Shown: positions 16,613 to 22,547 of the stretch, piece by piece
How positions within the stretch are numbered: position 1 is the first letter of the stretch
How the letters are laid out: each line of letters begins with the position of its first letter
IMG/VR virus record: IMGVR_UViG_3300042905_002654
Location: 1 to 25,550 of that record
Reading direction: 5' to 3' (one strand)
DNA length: 25,550 bases
DNA from: a virus
The notes under the pieces: generated by a model
Database searches by the model: none
Seen by the model: the letters and a program-made list of their open reading frames with translations, nothing else
Told to the model about the DNA's origin: nothing
Translations under genes and position numbers: made by a program

Positions 16613-19476
16613 TGCCGACAAGAGCAACCTATAGTCTAGGAAGCAACACTAGAGCTGGCAGTGCAAATATAAGCATCACAGACGGTGGCGCAGGCGGTAC
16701 ATGGACTGCTACAGGGGTGGTGGCTGTCGCAAATTATGCCTTTTCATGGACAGCTTATTTTTACGATGGACTGGTATTGCCGGGGGAAACTACGCCTGTT
16801 ACTCCTCCAGGTGACGATCCTCCCGCCACGTACAGGCGCTGCACTCTCAATATCACCAGCAATGTAGGGGGGCAAACCTGGGACTTTCTTACCTCTGGGG
16901 TGTCTCTCACAGGTACTGTTTCCATCAGCATCCCAACAACAAGTCAGGCAGACATTGGCGCGTCATTTAGCGTAGACAGCGCCAGCGCCTACGACGTTCA
17001 GAGTAGCGGCGCGTCTATGTCTATGACGCTAATGGGCAAAACAAAAAGTGGCACCGCTACAGGCACTCCTCGCATTTTCCCTACATGGATACTGCGGAGC
17101 CGAGGAGATGTGACGGGCAATGGTAGCGGCTCGCAGACCGTAGAGTGGGACACTGCCGCGCCGGGTACGTGCTCGGCTCCCTCGACATCCGTGAGCAAGT
17201 CGGGTACATCGGTTGCCATTGGTGGTGGAGCTGGAACCTACACCTACTCGGTAAGCGCCTCAACAGATACGATGAGCGCGGAGGCAAGCGTCAGCAAGAG
17301 CTTCACGGGCGCACTTCCTGGCCCGGCTATCTATGCCGAGGGTATCACGCTGAGTACGCATGATAAAGATGCCACGCTATCGATTCGCTTCAATCGGCTC
17401 ATGGCTGCATGGCCTACTCCCATTGAGTACCAAATAATTAATTCGTTTACGTGGCTACCCTTGTCTGATGGTGACGACAGTATTTCTGTGGCTCAACGAA
17501 GGTACGATGTCTACTCAACGTGCTGGGATCATACCAATACTATATTCCAGAGTGCCACGCAGAGATTTACAACCAACACCATTGCACCAATTCAGCCTAG
17601 GGTTCGAGGCGTGGCTGGAGTCTATCCCTACGACCAGCCGCTCTACATTCATGGCCCACGCTGGACTGCGATCTCTTTCTCTCAAACCGATGTGCAAGAT
17701 GTAGACGATGGCAGTAGCCTGACACCTACGGGTGACTGGGTAGGAGCATGGACAGGCACAAACGGCGGCTCCGTGGCAGTAGTGAGCGGCGCGATAGAAA
17801 TAACGGGGAGTGCAGGTAAGAAAGCCCGGCGCACGTTCACCGACTCGCAAAAATACACAGCATGGCAGGGATACTCTCGCCTTCGCATCAGGCTAAAGGC
17901 AAGCACGGCCAATCACAGTATCACGGTTCGCCTCGGTGCTGACAGGACTGAATTTGGCATTACCTACAAAGCGCCAACATGGAGCCTCTCTACCGGCACG
18001 GCAGACACCTACACCGAGCACGTTATAGACCTCGGAGCAGACAGCAACGGGCCGGACTTTGCAGCGGGTGGCTATGGGTTCATTTTTGGCGTGGGCATTT
18101 TCGGCAATGCCTATGGCTCTAGAGCCTATAACGAGATGACGCTGGAGGACTTAGGCGCAGGCACCTACTCAGTAGACTATATCAAGCTCACCAACGCGGA
18201 CGACGGGATAGGCGGCTACACAGACGCGCAGCTGCATACTCTCCCCGACCAGGCAGTGGACAGACAAGCAATATGGGGTATTGCAGACAATGATGAGGTA
18301 TTCAGTAGCCCAATAGCACCGCTAGCCAGCATCACGGCAAATGTCACCACGATCAATGACGCATCAAACTTGCGGCGCATTTATGGATGGACTATCGGCG
18401 ACTTAGCGCCCGGCACAGCAGGAGCACAGCCTTGGCCTTCCTCGGAGCTCACCACCAATCGGCATGACGCACGGTTCCTCGGCGGCGGTGGACTGTACTG
18501 GAACGGAAGCACTCAGGAATGGACACTGCCATTTGACGGTGGCTCCGCTACGGATGCCCAGTGGCTTGTGCAGGTGATAGAGTGGGACTGGCCTACCACG
18601 CTGGGCGGATTTATCTCAAGTGGTGGCCATATTGGTGCGGGTGCCTGCGTGGGAAGCTCGGTGTGGGGCCGCGTGCTCACGGCAAGCGACTCATCCTCTC
18701 CTGTGGGCAAAGACGGGGTAAGCGGCGCTACTGTCTCCATAACGGAGCTGGATGGCACGGCGCTTGCCAGCACTACCACCGACTCCAGCGGGTGGTTTAG
18801 TATGCCGTCCGTAGCCAGTAAGCAATCCTTTGGCACGGTGCTTTTCACGGCGGTTGGCAGGACACTGCAAGTTCCCGTGGGAGTGTTTCGCACTCGGGTA
18901 GTGATTCAGCAGTACACGCCGCCTGATGGATCGCTTCTGGCTATGGCGTGCTCTGCTACGGGCAGGGTATGTAGAGCCTACAAAGACTCTGGCGGCGTGC
19001 TGCTCCTAGAGTTCTACTACGTCAATCTCGACTCATGGGAAACCGTGACGACGAGCCTGACACTCACTGGTGCAGGCGCTTTGTGTTACGACACGCAGAG
19101 CAGCAGTCAGCGACTCTGGCTCGTCTATGAGGACACCAGCACGACGATCAAAAGCAGGTACACAGACAATGAGGGAGGGACTTGGAGCGTGGCTACAACG
19201 ATAACGAGTGCAGGGACATTCCCGGCTATCGCACTCTCACCGACAGGCGTGACGCACTATTTCTGGGTGGACGGATCAGCCATCAAGAGCGCAATCTATG
19301 ACAGCCAGGCCAACGTGCTGACAGCGGCATTTAGCGCCGTGGCCTCGGGCGTGGCAAGCGCCGCCATCGATGCAATCCACGATGGCACGGTTATCTATCT
19401 CACCTACAAAAACACAACCGGCTCAGGGCAGGTAGTGACGGTAAAGAGCACGGACGGCGGACTCACCTACTCATAA
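16612..19476 (+). CDS. Large tail tip / fibre protein with sialidase-like C-terminus
   Basis: 954 aa, the largest gene. Mostly beta with Gly/Ser/Thr repeats. N-terminal ~110 residues attach to the hub (inferred from order). Residues about 365-520 (WTGTNGGSVAVVSGAIEITG and RLRIRLKAS) resemble a carbohydrate-binding jelly-roll. Residues about 699-735 (VSGATVSITELDGTALASTT, then DSSGWFSMP) match the CarboxypepD-regulatory/CNA-B-like fold. The last ~185 residues have BNR Asp-box-like turns, YTDNEGGTWS (about 850) and STDGGLTYS at the very C-terminus, as in sialidase-type propellers; only part of a propeller seems present. It probably recognises or trims host glycans; no catalytic set is proven. 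Confidence 0.7.
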   Translation: MPTRATYSLGSNTRAGSANISITDGGAGGTWTATGVVAVANYAFSWTAYFYDGLVLPGETTPVTPPGDDPPATYRRCTLNITSNVGGQTWDFLTSGVSLTGTVSISIPTTSQADIGASFSVDSASAYDVQSSGASMSMTLMGKTKSGTATGTPRIFPTWILRSRGDVTGNGSGSQTVEWDTAAPGTCSAPSTSVSKSGTSVAIGGGAGTYTYSVSASTDTMSAEASVSKSFTGALPGPAIYAEGITLSTHDKDATLSIRFNRLMAAWPTPIEYQIINSFTWLPLSDGDDSISVAQRRYDVYSTCWDHTNTIFQSATQRFTTNTIAPIQPRVRGVAGVYPYDQPLYIHGPRWTAISFSQTDVQDVDDGSSLTPTGDWVGAWTGTNGGSVAVVSGAIEITGSAGKKARRTFTDSQKYTAWQGYSRLRIRLKASTANHSITVRLGADRTEFGITYKAPTWSLSTGTADTYTEHVIDLGADSNGPDFAAGGYGFIFGVGIFGNAYGSRAYNEMTLEDLGAGTYSVDYIKLTNADDGIGGYTDAQLHTLPDQAVDRQAIWGIADNDEVFSSPIAPLASITANVTTINDASNLRRIYGWTIGDLAPGTAGAQPWPSSELTTNRHDARFLGGGGLYWNGSTQEWTLPFDGGSATDAQWLVQVIEWDWPTTLGGFISSGGHIGAGACVGSSVWGRVLTASDSSSPVGKDGVSGATVSITELDGTALASTTTDSSGWFSMPSVASKQSFGTVLFTAVGRTLQVPVGVFRTRVVIQQYTPPDGSLLAMACSATGRVCRAYKDSGGVLLLEFYYVNLDSWETVTTSLTLTGAGALCYDTQSSSQRLWLVYEDTSTTIKSRYTDNEGGTWSVATTITSAGTFPAIALSPTGVTHYFWVDGSAIKSAIYDSQANVLTAAFSAVASGVASAAIDAIHDGTVIYLTYKNTTGSGQVVTVKSTDGGLTYS

Positions 19477-19503
19477 AAAAGCCCCGCTCTTTTGGAGCGG
19501 GGC
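19475..19503 (-). terminator. Intrinsic terminator for leftward transcription, at the end of the late operon
   Basis: GCCCCGCTC (19481-19489) and GAGCGGGGC (19495-19503) form a 9-bp perfect stem around TTTTG. The six A at 19475-19480 become a U-tract only on the minus strand, so the classic arrangement stops leftward transcripts of the small genes at 19555-20091. On the plus strand no T-run follows, so its effect on the late operon is uncertain. The A-run overlaps the TAA stop of the tip gene. Confidence 0.8.
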
Positions 19504-19554
19504 GAGTAGGCACAGCTTGGTAGCGATGCCAGGGAAGATCGGATCGTCTGATGT

Positions 19555-19773
19555 TTATCTCATATCGTTACCCCGGACGCCACTAATCCCGCAGGCATTT
19601 GATAGCGTCGTCATCATGCCCACCAGCATCTTCTGCTCTGCTGCCATCGCCACCACGAGGGCAGAGCGCTCCCGTGGTGTTGATAGCTCCCAACTCCAGT
19701 GCAGCTCCAGCCCTATGAGCATGGCACCGGTGAGGAGGATGTAGGGGAGGCTCGGGTGTTTACTGCGCTTCAT
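19555..19773 (-). CDS. Small single-pass membrane protein
   Basis: 72 aa. A basic N-terminus (MKRSKHPSLP) precedes one hydrophobic segment, YILLTGAMLIGLELHW (about 11-26), so the N-terminus would be inside. The remainder (REREALVV-like helix, MAAEQKMLVGMMTTLSNACG) is amphipathic. I chose the ATG at 19773 because GAGGAGG lies 7 bases upstream; a longer in-frame ATG at 19884 would run through the six-cysteine gene. It overlaps that gene by 14 bases and is last in a three-gene leftward operon ended by the hairpin at 19475-19503. Function unknown; superinfection or lysogenic-state membrane functions are conceivable but unsupported. Confidence 0.6.
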   Translation of the reverse strand: MKRSKHPSLPYILLTGAMLIGLELHWSWELSTPRERSALVVAMAAEQKMLVGMMTTLSNACGISGVRGNDMR

Positions 19774-19918
19774 CGGTGGCCTCCTCGCACGCATCGCAAA
19801 ACTCGCAATCCTGAGCATACTCACACTCTGGATACCACTCCTCGCACGATGGGCAAACGTGCCCCCTCTCCTCGTCGTGGGCACTCTCTAGGTAGATACT
19901 CCGCTGGTCGTCGCTCAT
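19760..19918 (-). CDS. 52-aa six-cysteine protein, probable zinc-binding microprotein
   Basis: Short, easily overlooked. The acidic protein has Cys at 22, 25, 32, 38, 41 and 44, arranged C-P-S-C, then C, then C-E-F-C-D-A-C, plus His14 and His20 (ESAHDEERGH). This spacing fits two small zinc knuckles or one treble-clef-like fold. The start ATG at 19918 forms a TAATGA junction with the upstream stop, with AGAGGGA about 8 bases before it. Its 3' end overlaps the start of the membrane protein gene and contains that gene's ribosome site. Function unknown; small zinc proteins of phages often modulate host factors, but nothing here tells which. Confidence 0.7.
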   Translation of the reverse strand: MSDDQRSIYLESAHDEERGHVCPSCEEWYPECEYAQDCEFCDACEEATDEAQ

Positions 19919-20091
19919 TAGTTGTCCCTCTGCTCCGCACGCTCTAGCATACGCTGATTTACCCGCACGGTGGCCTCAGCATCGGCGAGCACTTCAGTAG
20001 ATGCCCCCGACTGCTTGAGGTTGTGCAGATCCGTTTTAGCTCGGCTAAGTGCCTGCCGGATGGTTTCGATTCTAGATGTTGCGCTATTCAT
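19918..20091 (-). CDS. 57-aa helical protein, first gene of leftward operon
   Basis: Highly charged, almost wholly helical (TSRIETIRQALSRAKTDLHN, then AEATVRVNQRMLERAEQ) and likely coiled-coil. No hydrophobic core segment or motif recognised. ATG 20091 is preferred because an excellent promoter (-35 20126..20121, -10 20103..20098) ends 6 bases before it; an in-frame ATG at 20121 falls inside that promoter. The predicted transcript would begin at the A of this ATG, so translation would be leaderless. It leads the operon with the six-cysteine and membrane proteins. Function unknown. Confidence 0.65.
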   Translation of the reverse strand: MNSATSRIETIRQALSRAKTDLHNLKQSGASTEVLADAEATVRVNQRMLERAEQRDN

Positions 20092-20097
20092 GACTCC

Positions 20098-20126
20098 ACT
20101 ATACCCCGCATAATCCCCCATGTCAA
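20098..20126 (-). promoter_or_regulatory. Leftward sigma-70-type promoter, predicted leaderless start
   Basis: On the minus strand: TTGACA (20126-20121), 17-bp spacer, TATAGT (20103-20098), then GGAGTC and ATG. Perfect -35 and 5/6 -10. Normal spacing puts +1 on the ATG's A at 20091. Confidence 0.85.
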
Positions 20127-20172
20127 GCTACACGACATGAGAAAATAGGCTCATGATATAATACGCGACATG
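20119..20172. promoter_or_regulatory. Divergent control region with nested inverted repeats
   Basis: CATGTC (20119-20124) and GACATG (20134-20139) are inverted around 9 bases; CATGAG (20136-20141) and CTCATG (20150-20155) are inverted around 8. GACATG recurs at 20167-20172 over the start of the rightward gene. The first repeat overlaps the leftward -35, and the second sits just upstream of the rightward -10 TATAAT (20157-20162). The arrangement looks like operator sites between divergent promoters. The rightward -35 is weak (ACGACA at 20132-20137, 19-bp spacer). Confidence 0.6.
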
Positions 20173-20373
20173 GAGAAACTAGACGGGGTTGAATACCTCA
20201 CGGTAGCGGAGGTAGCAGAGCAGAAGGGCGCAAAGCCCGACACGGTGAGGGTGGCTCTCAATCGAGGCACGCTCAAAGGCACGAAGATACTAGGCCGCTG
20301 GCTTATCACACCCTCAGATGCTCAGGAGTGGGCACCGGGGGGATGGGGAGGGGTGGAGAGGTTTAAGAAGTAG
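20170..20373 (+). CDS. Excisionase-like HTH protein (HTH_17 / MerR-like)
   Basis: 67 aa. The protein follows the helix_turn_helix_17 pattern of excisionase-type DNA-binding proteins: EYLTVAEVAEQKGAKPDTVR (8-27), ALNRGTLKGTKILGRWLITP (29-48), then DAQEW. Here the first helix pair binds DNA and the wing KILGRWLITP follows. Candidate roles are excisionase/recombination directionality factor or transcription regulator. The TATAAT at 20157-20162 ends 7 bases before ATG, so the mRNA should be leaderless. No integrase is visible in the window, so a regulator is more likely than Xis here. It is the only rightward gene between two leftward groups and converges on the gene ending at 20389. Confidence 0.75.
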   Translation: MEKLDGVEYLTVAEVAEQKGAKPDTVRVALNRGTLKGTKILGRWLITPSDAQEWAPGGWGGVERFKK

Positions 20374-20388
20374 CACAAAGGCCGGGTA

Positions 20389-20568
20389 TTACAGCCCCAG
20401 CGCACCGGCAATAAAGGCAATCACGAGCTGCACGCACACTGATAGCGCCCACAACACGGCAAGCCCGATGGCACCGACAAAGACAAAGCCCGTGAAGCCG
20501 GCATCGCGGATAGACTCCCACCAGTTTCGAGGGCGGCGTGGTGGCACATGGCGCGGCATCTCAGGCAT
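20389..20568 (-). CDS. Small membrane protein, partner of zinc-ribbon protein
   Basis: 59 aa. A Pro/Arg-rich N-terminus (MPEMPRHVPPRRPRNWWESI) leads into a long hydrophobic stretch, FTGFVFVGAIGLAVLWALSV and VCVQLVIAFIAGALGL (about 25-59), long enough for one long or two short membrane spans ending at the C-terminus. The start at 20568 is chosen by the TAATG junction with the upstream gene; a longer in-frame ATG at 20751 overlaps that gene completely. Coupling suggests the two act together at the membrane. Function unknown. Confidence 0.6.
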   Translation of the reverse strand: MPEMPRHVPPRRPRNWWESIRDAGFTGFVFVGAIGLAVLWALSVCVQLVIAFIAGALGL

Positions 20569-21005
20569 TACAGACTCCACCGGTTCGAGCAATACTGGCA
20601 CTCGAACGCTTTCTTTTTCTTCCCCTGGAGGAATGGGATCGCCAGCCACGCCACCGGCGAGAAAAAGCACCCAATGCATCCGGCAACAGCCTGGCCTGAG
20701 CCGCTCCCGCCCTCTTTGTAGGTGTACTGCTTGACGTTGGGACTCTTGCATTGGGGGCAGACTCCCTGCCTCGTAGCGCGGTTGTAAATTGCCTGCCTGC
20801 GGGATTCTGCGTCGAGGGCTGCTTGCTCCGATTGCTGAATCTCGTACTGCCTGCGCTCAATCTGCTGCTCGGCGGCGGCGAGGTACTCGGCTTTCTTAGC
20901 CTCCAGCGCCCTCTCTGGAGTGCTCGTCTTTGCTCCACAGTAGGGACACCGTGCGTCAGAGTCGTCGATCTCCTTTTTACAGATTGGGCAATAGATTGAA
21001 TTCAT
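20568..21005 (-). CDS. Zinc-ribbon protein with coiled coil and hydrophobic segment
   Basis: 145 aa. N-terminal zinc ribbon CPICKKEIDDSDARCPYCG (6-24), a long charged helix (about 30-80, RALEAKKAEYLAAAEQQIER onward), a second CPQC (about 83-86), a short Gly/Ser stretch, a hydrophobic segment CIGCFFSPVAWLAIPFLQG (about 109-127), and a C-terminal CQYC (about 136-139). Cys pairs at 83/86 and 136/139 could form one split ribbon around the membrane-like loop, a layout seen in zinc-ribbon membrane-associated proteins. ATG 21005 has TAAGAT ending 6 bases upstream, a possible leaderless -10, and only a distant GAGG. Function unknown; membrane association inferred. Confidence 0.75.
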   Translation of the reverse strand: MNSIYCPICKKEIDDSDARCPYCGAKTSTPERALEAKKAEYLAAAEQQIERRQYEIQQSEQAALDAESRRQAIYNRATRQGVCPQCKSPNVKQYTYKEGGSGSGQAVAGCIGCFFSPVAWLAIPFLQGKKKKAFECQYCSNRWSL

Positions 21006-21057
21006 ATCAACATCTTACCTCAGAATAATTTTCTGGAATTTTCCTTGCGTTGTATTA

Positions 21058-21071
21058 CAAACATTTGTTTG
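21058..21071. promoter_or_regulatory. Perfect palindrome, possible operator
   Basis: CAAACATTTGTTTG: 6-bp arms around TT. It lies in the gap between the repressor 3' side and the zinc-ribbon gene, 10 bases upstream of a rightward extended -10. It may bind a regulator of either direction. Palindromes this short can arise by chance. Confidence 0.4.
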
Positions 21072-21078
21072 CATCTTA

Positions 21079-21087
21079 TGTTATACT
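21079..21087 (+). promoter_or_regulatory. Rightward extended -10 promoter facing the repressor gene
   Basis: TGTTATACT: extended TG-N plus TATACT (21082-21087), then CCCGTT and ATG (21094). No good -35 at 16-18 bp. It would drive transcription antisense to the 3' part of the repressor gene and a possible 55-aa ORF (21094-21261). Confidence 0.4.
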
Positions 21088-21130
21088 CCCGTTATGGATA
21101 CTGCGTTAGTCAATTGCCTCGCCGCTCCAC

Positions 21131-21499
21131 TCACTGCTGCTCAGTGGGAGCTGGTTCTGCGATCTGCTGCCCTCTCGACGCTGAGAGACGGCGGATCAGG
21201 TTTAGTATGTACTGCTGATCGTCCGCATCTAGCCGGGATAATTCGACAGCTAGGGCGCTGATTTCCGTGCTATTTGTGCTGGTTATTCCTGCGGCCTCGT
21301 AAACATCATCAATTGGGATGCGGAGCGTTTGCGCTATCAGATTCGCTTCGTCCCTGCTAATTTTGGACTTTAGCCCATTTTCCATGCGAGAGATTACCGG
21401 CTGCTTGACACCGAGGGCAACTGCAAGTGCGCCCTGGGACACTCCCGCCTCTTCTCGAGCCTTTCGGAGCCATACCCCGAAGTTTTGATAGTGATTCAT
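21131..21499 (-). CDS. XRE-family repressor (CI-like), no protease domain
   Basis: 122 aa. N-terminal helix-turn-helix of the XRE/HTH_3 type at about residues 8-62: WLRKAREEAGVSQGALAVAL, GVKQPVISRMENGL and ANLIAQTLRIPIDDVYEAAG. The C-terminal part LSRLDADDQQYILNLIRRL (88-106) looks like a helical dimerisation segment. The LexA/S24 autocleavage domain of lambda CI is absent, so induction would need another trigger such as an antirepressor. It is divergent from the Cro-like gene with palindromic operators between. ATG 21499 is preceded on the minus strand by TTGTGA, 17 bp, TATAAA, then 9 bases, so the leader would be only 2-3 bases; AAGGA overlaps this. Best guess: prophage repressor. Confidence 0.82.
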   Translation of the reverse strand: MNHYQNFGVWLRKAREEAGVSQGALAVALGVKQPVISRMENGLKSKISRDEANLIAQTLRIPIDDVYEAAGITSTNSTEISALAVELSRLDADDQQYILNLIRRLSASRGQQIAEPAPTEQQ

Positions 21500-21508
21500 G
21501 CCTTATCC

Positions 21509-21537
21509 TTTATAACAGATTTTGGTATGAGTCACAA
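21509..21537 (-). promoter_or_regulatory. Promoter of the repressor gene
   Basis: Minus strand: TTGTGA (21537-21532), 17-bp spacer, extended -10 TGT-TATAAA (hexamer 21514-21509), then 9 bases to ATG at 21499. -35 is 4/6, -10 is 5/6. The -10 region includes the half-site TATAACA (plus strand, 21511-21517). Confidence 0.65.
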
Positions 21538-21564
21538 ATGACGAAATAGTTGCTATTTTAGTAT

Positions 21565-21585
21565 AACATTTTATGGTAAAATGTT
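21565..21585. promoter_or_regulatory. Perfect 9-bp-arm operator over the Cro-like promoter
   Basis: AACATTTTA-TGG-TAAAATGTT, 21 bp, exact dyad. It covers the extended -10 of the Cro-like gene, so a bound repressor would block RNA polymerase directly. Best candidate binding site for the XRE proteins on both sides. Confidence 0.8.
21574..21582 (+). promoter_or_regulatory. Promoter of the Cro-like gene, predicted leaderless
   Basis: Extended -10 TGG-TAAAAT (hexamer 21577-21582), then GTTGGC and ATG at 21589. The -35 is weak. Predicted +1 coincides with the start codon's A. Confidence 0.65.
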
Positions 21586-21588
21586 GGC

Positions 21589-21801
21589 ATGAATGAATTA
21601 TCGCCGACACCGGCATTGGCGAGGAGAACACAAAAGCAGATAGCTGAGGCGCTTGGAGTCCACCAGCCTGCCGTGTCTCGATGGCTCAGTGGTAGGGTAA
21701 TACCGAGGCCAGAGACAATGGCGCATCTAGCAGAGGTGATGGGGGTGAGTGCCGAATCCCTCTATACATATCTATGTAACAAGAACATGAGCCGTGCTTG
21801 A
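21589..21801 (+). CDS. Cro-like XRE regulator
   Basis: 70 aa, almost only an HTH domain: RRTQKQIAEALGVHQPAVSR (12-31), WLSGRVIPRPETMAHLAEVM (32-51) and GVSAESLYTYL. The AEALGVHQPAVSRWLSG recognition pattern is typical of Cro/CI-type XRE proteins. It is divergent from the CI-like gene and is followed 31 bases later by a second rightward gene with its own strong promoter and operator. No ribosome site is visible; the -10 ends 6 bases before ATG. Expected role: antagonist of the repressor that commits to lytic growth; inferred from arrangement. Confidence 0.85.
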   Translation: MNELSPTPALARRTQKQIAEALGVHQPAVSRWLSGRVIPRPETMAHLAEVMGVSAESLYTYLCNKNMSRA

Positions 21802-21826
21802 CATATAACATAATATGTTATAGAAT
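21798..21826 (+). promoter_or_regulatory. Early-operon promoter with embedded palindromic operator
   Basis: TTGACA (21798-21803), 17 bp, TAGAAT (21821-21826), then ACAGAC and ATG at 21833. The spacer is the perfect dyad TATAACATA-A-TATGTTATA (21804-21822), 9-bp arms. Binding there would shut the whole early operon. Predicted +1 is the ATG's A. Confidence 0.88.
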
Positions 21827-21832
21827 ACAGAC

Positions 21833-22114
21833 ATGGATAACCTAATCACAAACCTCTCCCGCGCCGGGCTTACCGCCGCTGGAGTCACTCGTCCACAAAC
21901 TAGCATGGACACTATCAAGCTCGAAGCTCGGCACACCGGCTCACCTATCGTTATTGAGCACGTTACAGGCCGCTGGCTCGTCGTTCTCCCTGGTGGCGCT
22001 GTACTCGGTGCAAGCGGAGCACCGCAGGGAGCGTTTTGGGCAGAGCATACGGCATGGGAGATGGACGGCGGCAATGACTACCAAGTCATTGTAGATCGGG
22101 TGGTGGGACGATGA
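21833..22114 (+). CDS. Unknown 93-aa protein, first gene of early operon
   Basis: Not recognised. N-terminal NLITNLSRAGLTAAGVTRPQ is helical, followed by a beta-rich core HTGSPIVIEHVTGRWLVVLP and LGASGAPQGAFWAEHTAWEM, then DYQVIVDRVVGR. The alternating pattern suggests a small alpha/beta fold; no catalytic, membrane or metal motif. Translation should start leaderless from the strong promoter above. It is coupled to the next gene by ATGA at 22111-22114. Early position suggests host takeover or regulation. Confidence 0.65.
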   Translation: MDNLITNLSRAGLTAAGVTRPQTSMDTIKLEARHTGSPIVIEHVTGRWLVVLPGGAVLGASGAPQGAFWAEHTAWEMDGGNDYQVIVDRVVGR

Positions 22115-22401
22115 AAAAACTACTCGACCTAAAAATTGAGCTGCTGGACAAGCCCGTGCGCCTCGGTGCCTACGACTTCGACGGGTTCCCCGCAAACGCT
22201 GTGCTGAGAGAGTACACCACGGGCAAGCTCTGGTGTACCGATAACCCGCTCTGTGGCAACGCGTGGTACGACCTGCGCGAAGTCAGAAGTAGCGCAGTGG
22301 AGGTGCAGGCAGGCGCTTATGTCTACTACCCGTCGCGCCGCTGGGTGCATGAGCGATTCGAGCAAGTCGGCACCGCTGTTTCGTTGGGGGTGACGGCATG
22401 A
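22111..22401 (+). CDS. Unknown 96-aa early protein
   Basis: Not recognised. Starts with charged KKLLDLKIELLDKPVRLGAY, followed by beta-like AVLREYTTGKLWCTDNPLCG and AYVYYPSRRWVHERFEQVGT. Aromatic-rich (several Tyr and Trp) with two Cys (CTDNPLC). No domain fixed. ATGA overlaps at both ends place it firmly in the operon. Could be a small nucleic-acid or protein-binding factor; nothing decides. Confidence 0.65.
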   Translation: MKKLLDLKIELLDKPVRLGAYDFDGFPANAVLREYTTGKLWCTDNPLCGNAWYDLREVRSSAVEVQAGAYVYYPSRRWVHERFEQVGTAVSLGVTA

Positions 22402-22547
22402 ACCTCTACGAACTCAAAGCCCTCCTGCGCCAGGCGCGGAGCATGGGAAGCGCCCAAGTGTGCCATCCCGACAACTGCACCAAACAGCAACGCATGACGC
22501 TCTGGCTGTTGGTGCGCTGGGCTATCACAGAGGAGGAGATGGCATGA
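22398..22547 (+). CDS. Unknown 49-aa early protein
   Basis: Begins MNLYELKALLRQARSMGSAQ and ends WLLVRWAITEEEMA; mostly amphipathic helix with a VCHPDNC segment (about 22-28) that may bind metal. It uses ATGA junctions on both sides, strong support for being translated despite its size. The second half contains the GAGGAGGAG ribosome site for the next gene. Function unknown. Confidence 0.65.
   Translation: MNLYELKALLRQARSMGSAQVCHPDNCTKQQRMTLWLLVRWAITEEEMA

Noticed and set aside
20561-20938. Minus-strand 125-codon frame overlapping the zinc-ribbon gene
   Set aside because: Arg/Ser-rich shadow of the zinc-ribbon gene, which has clear Cys motifs and coupling.
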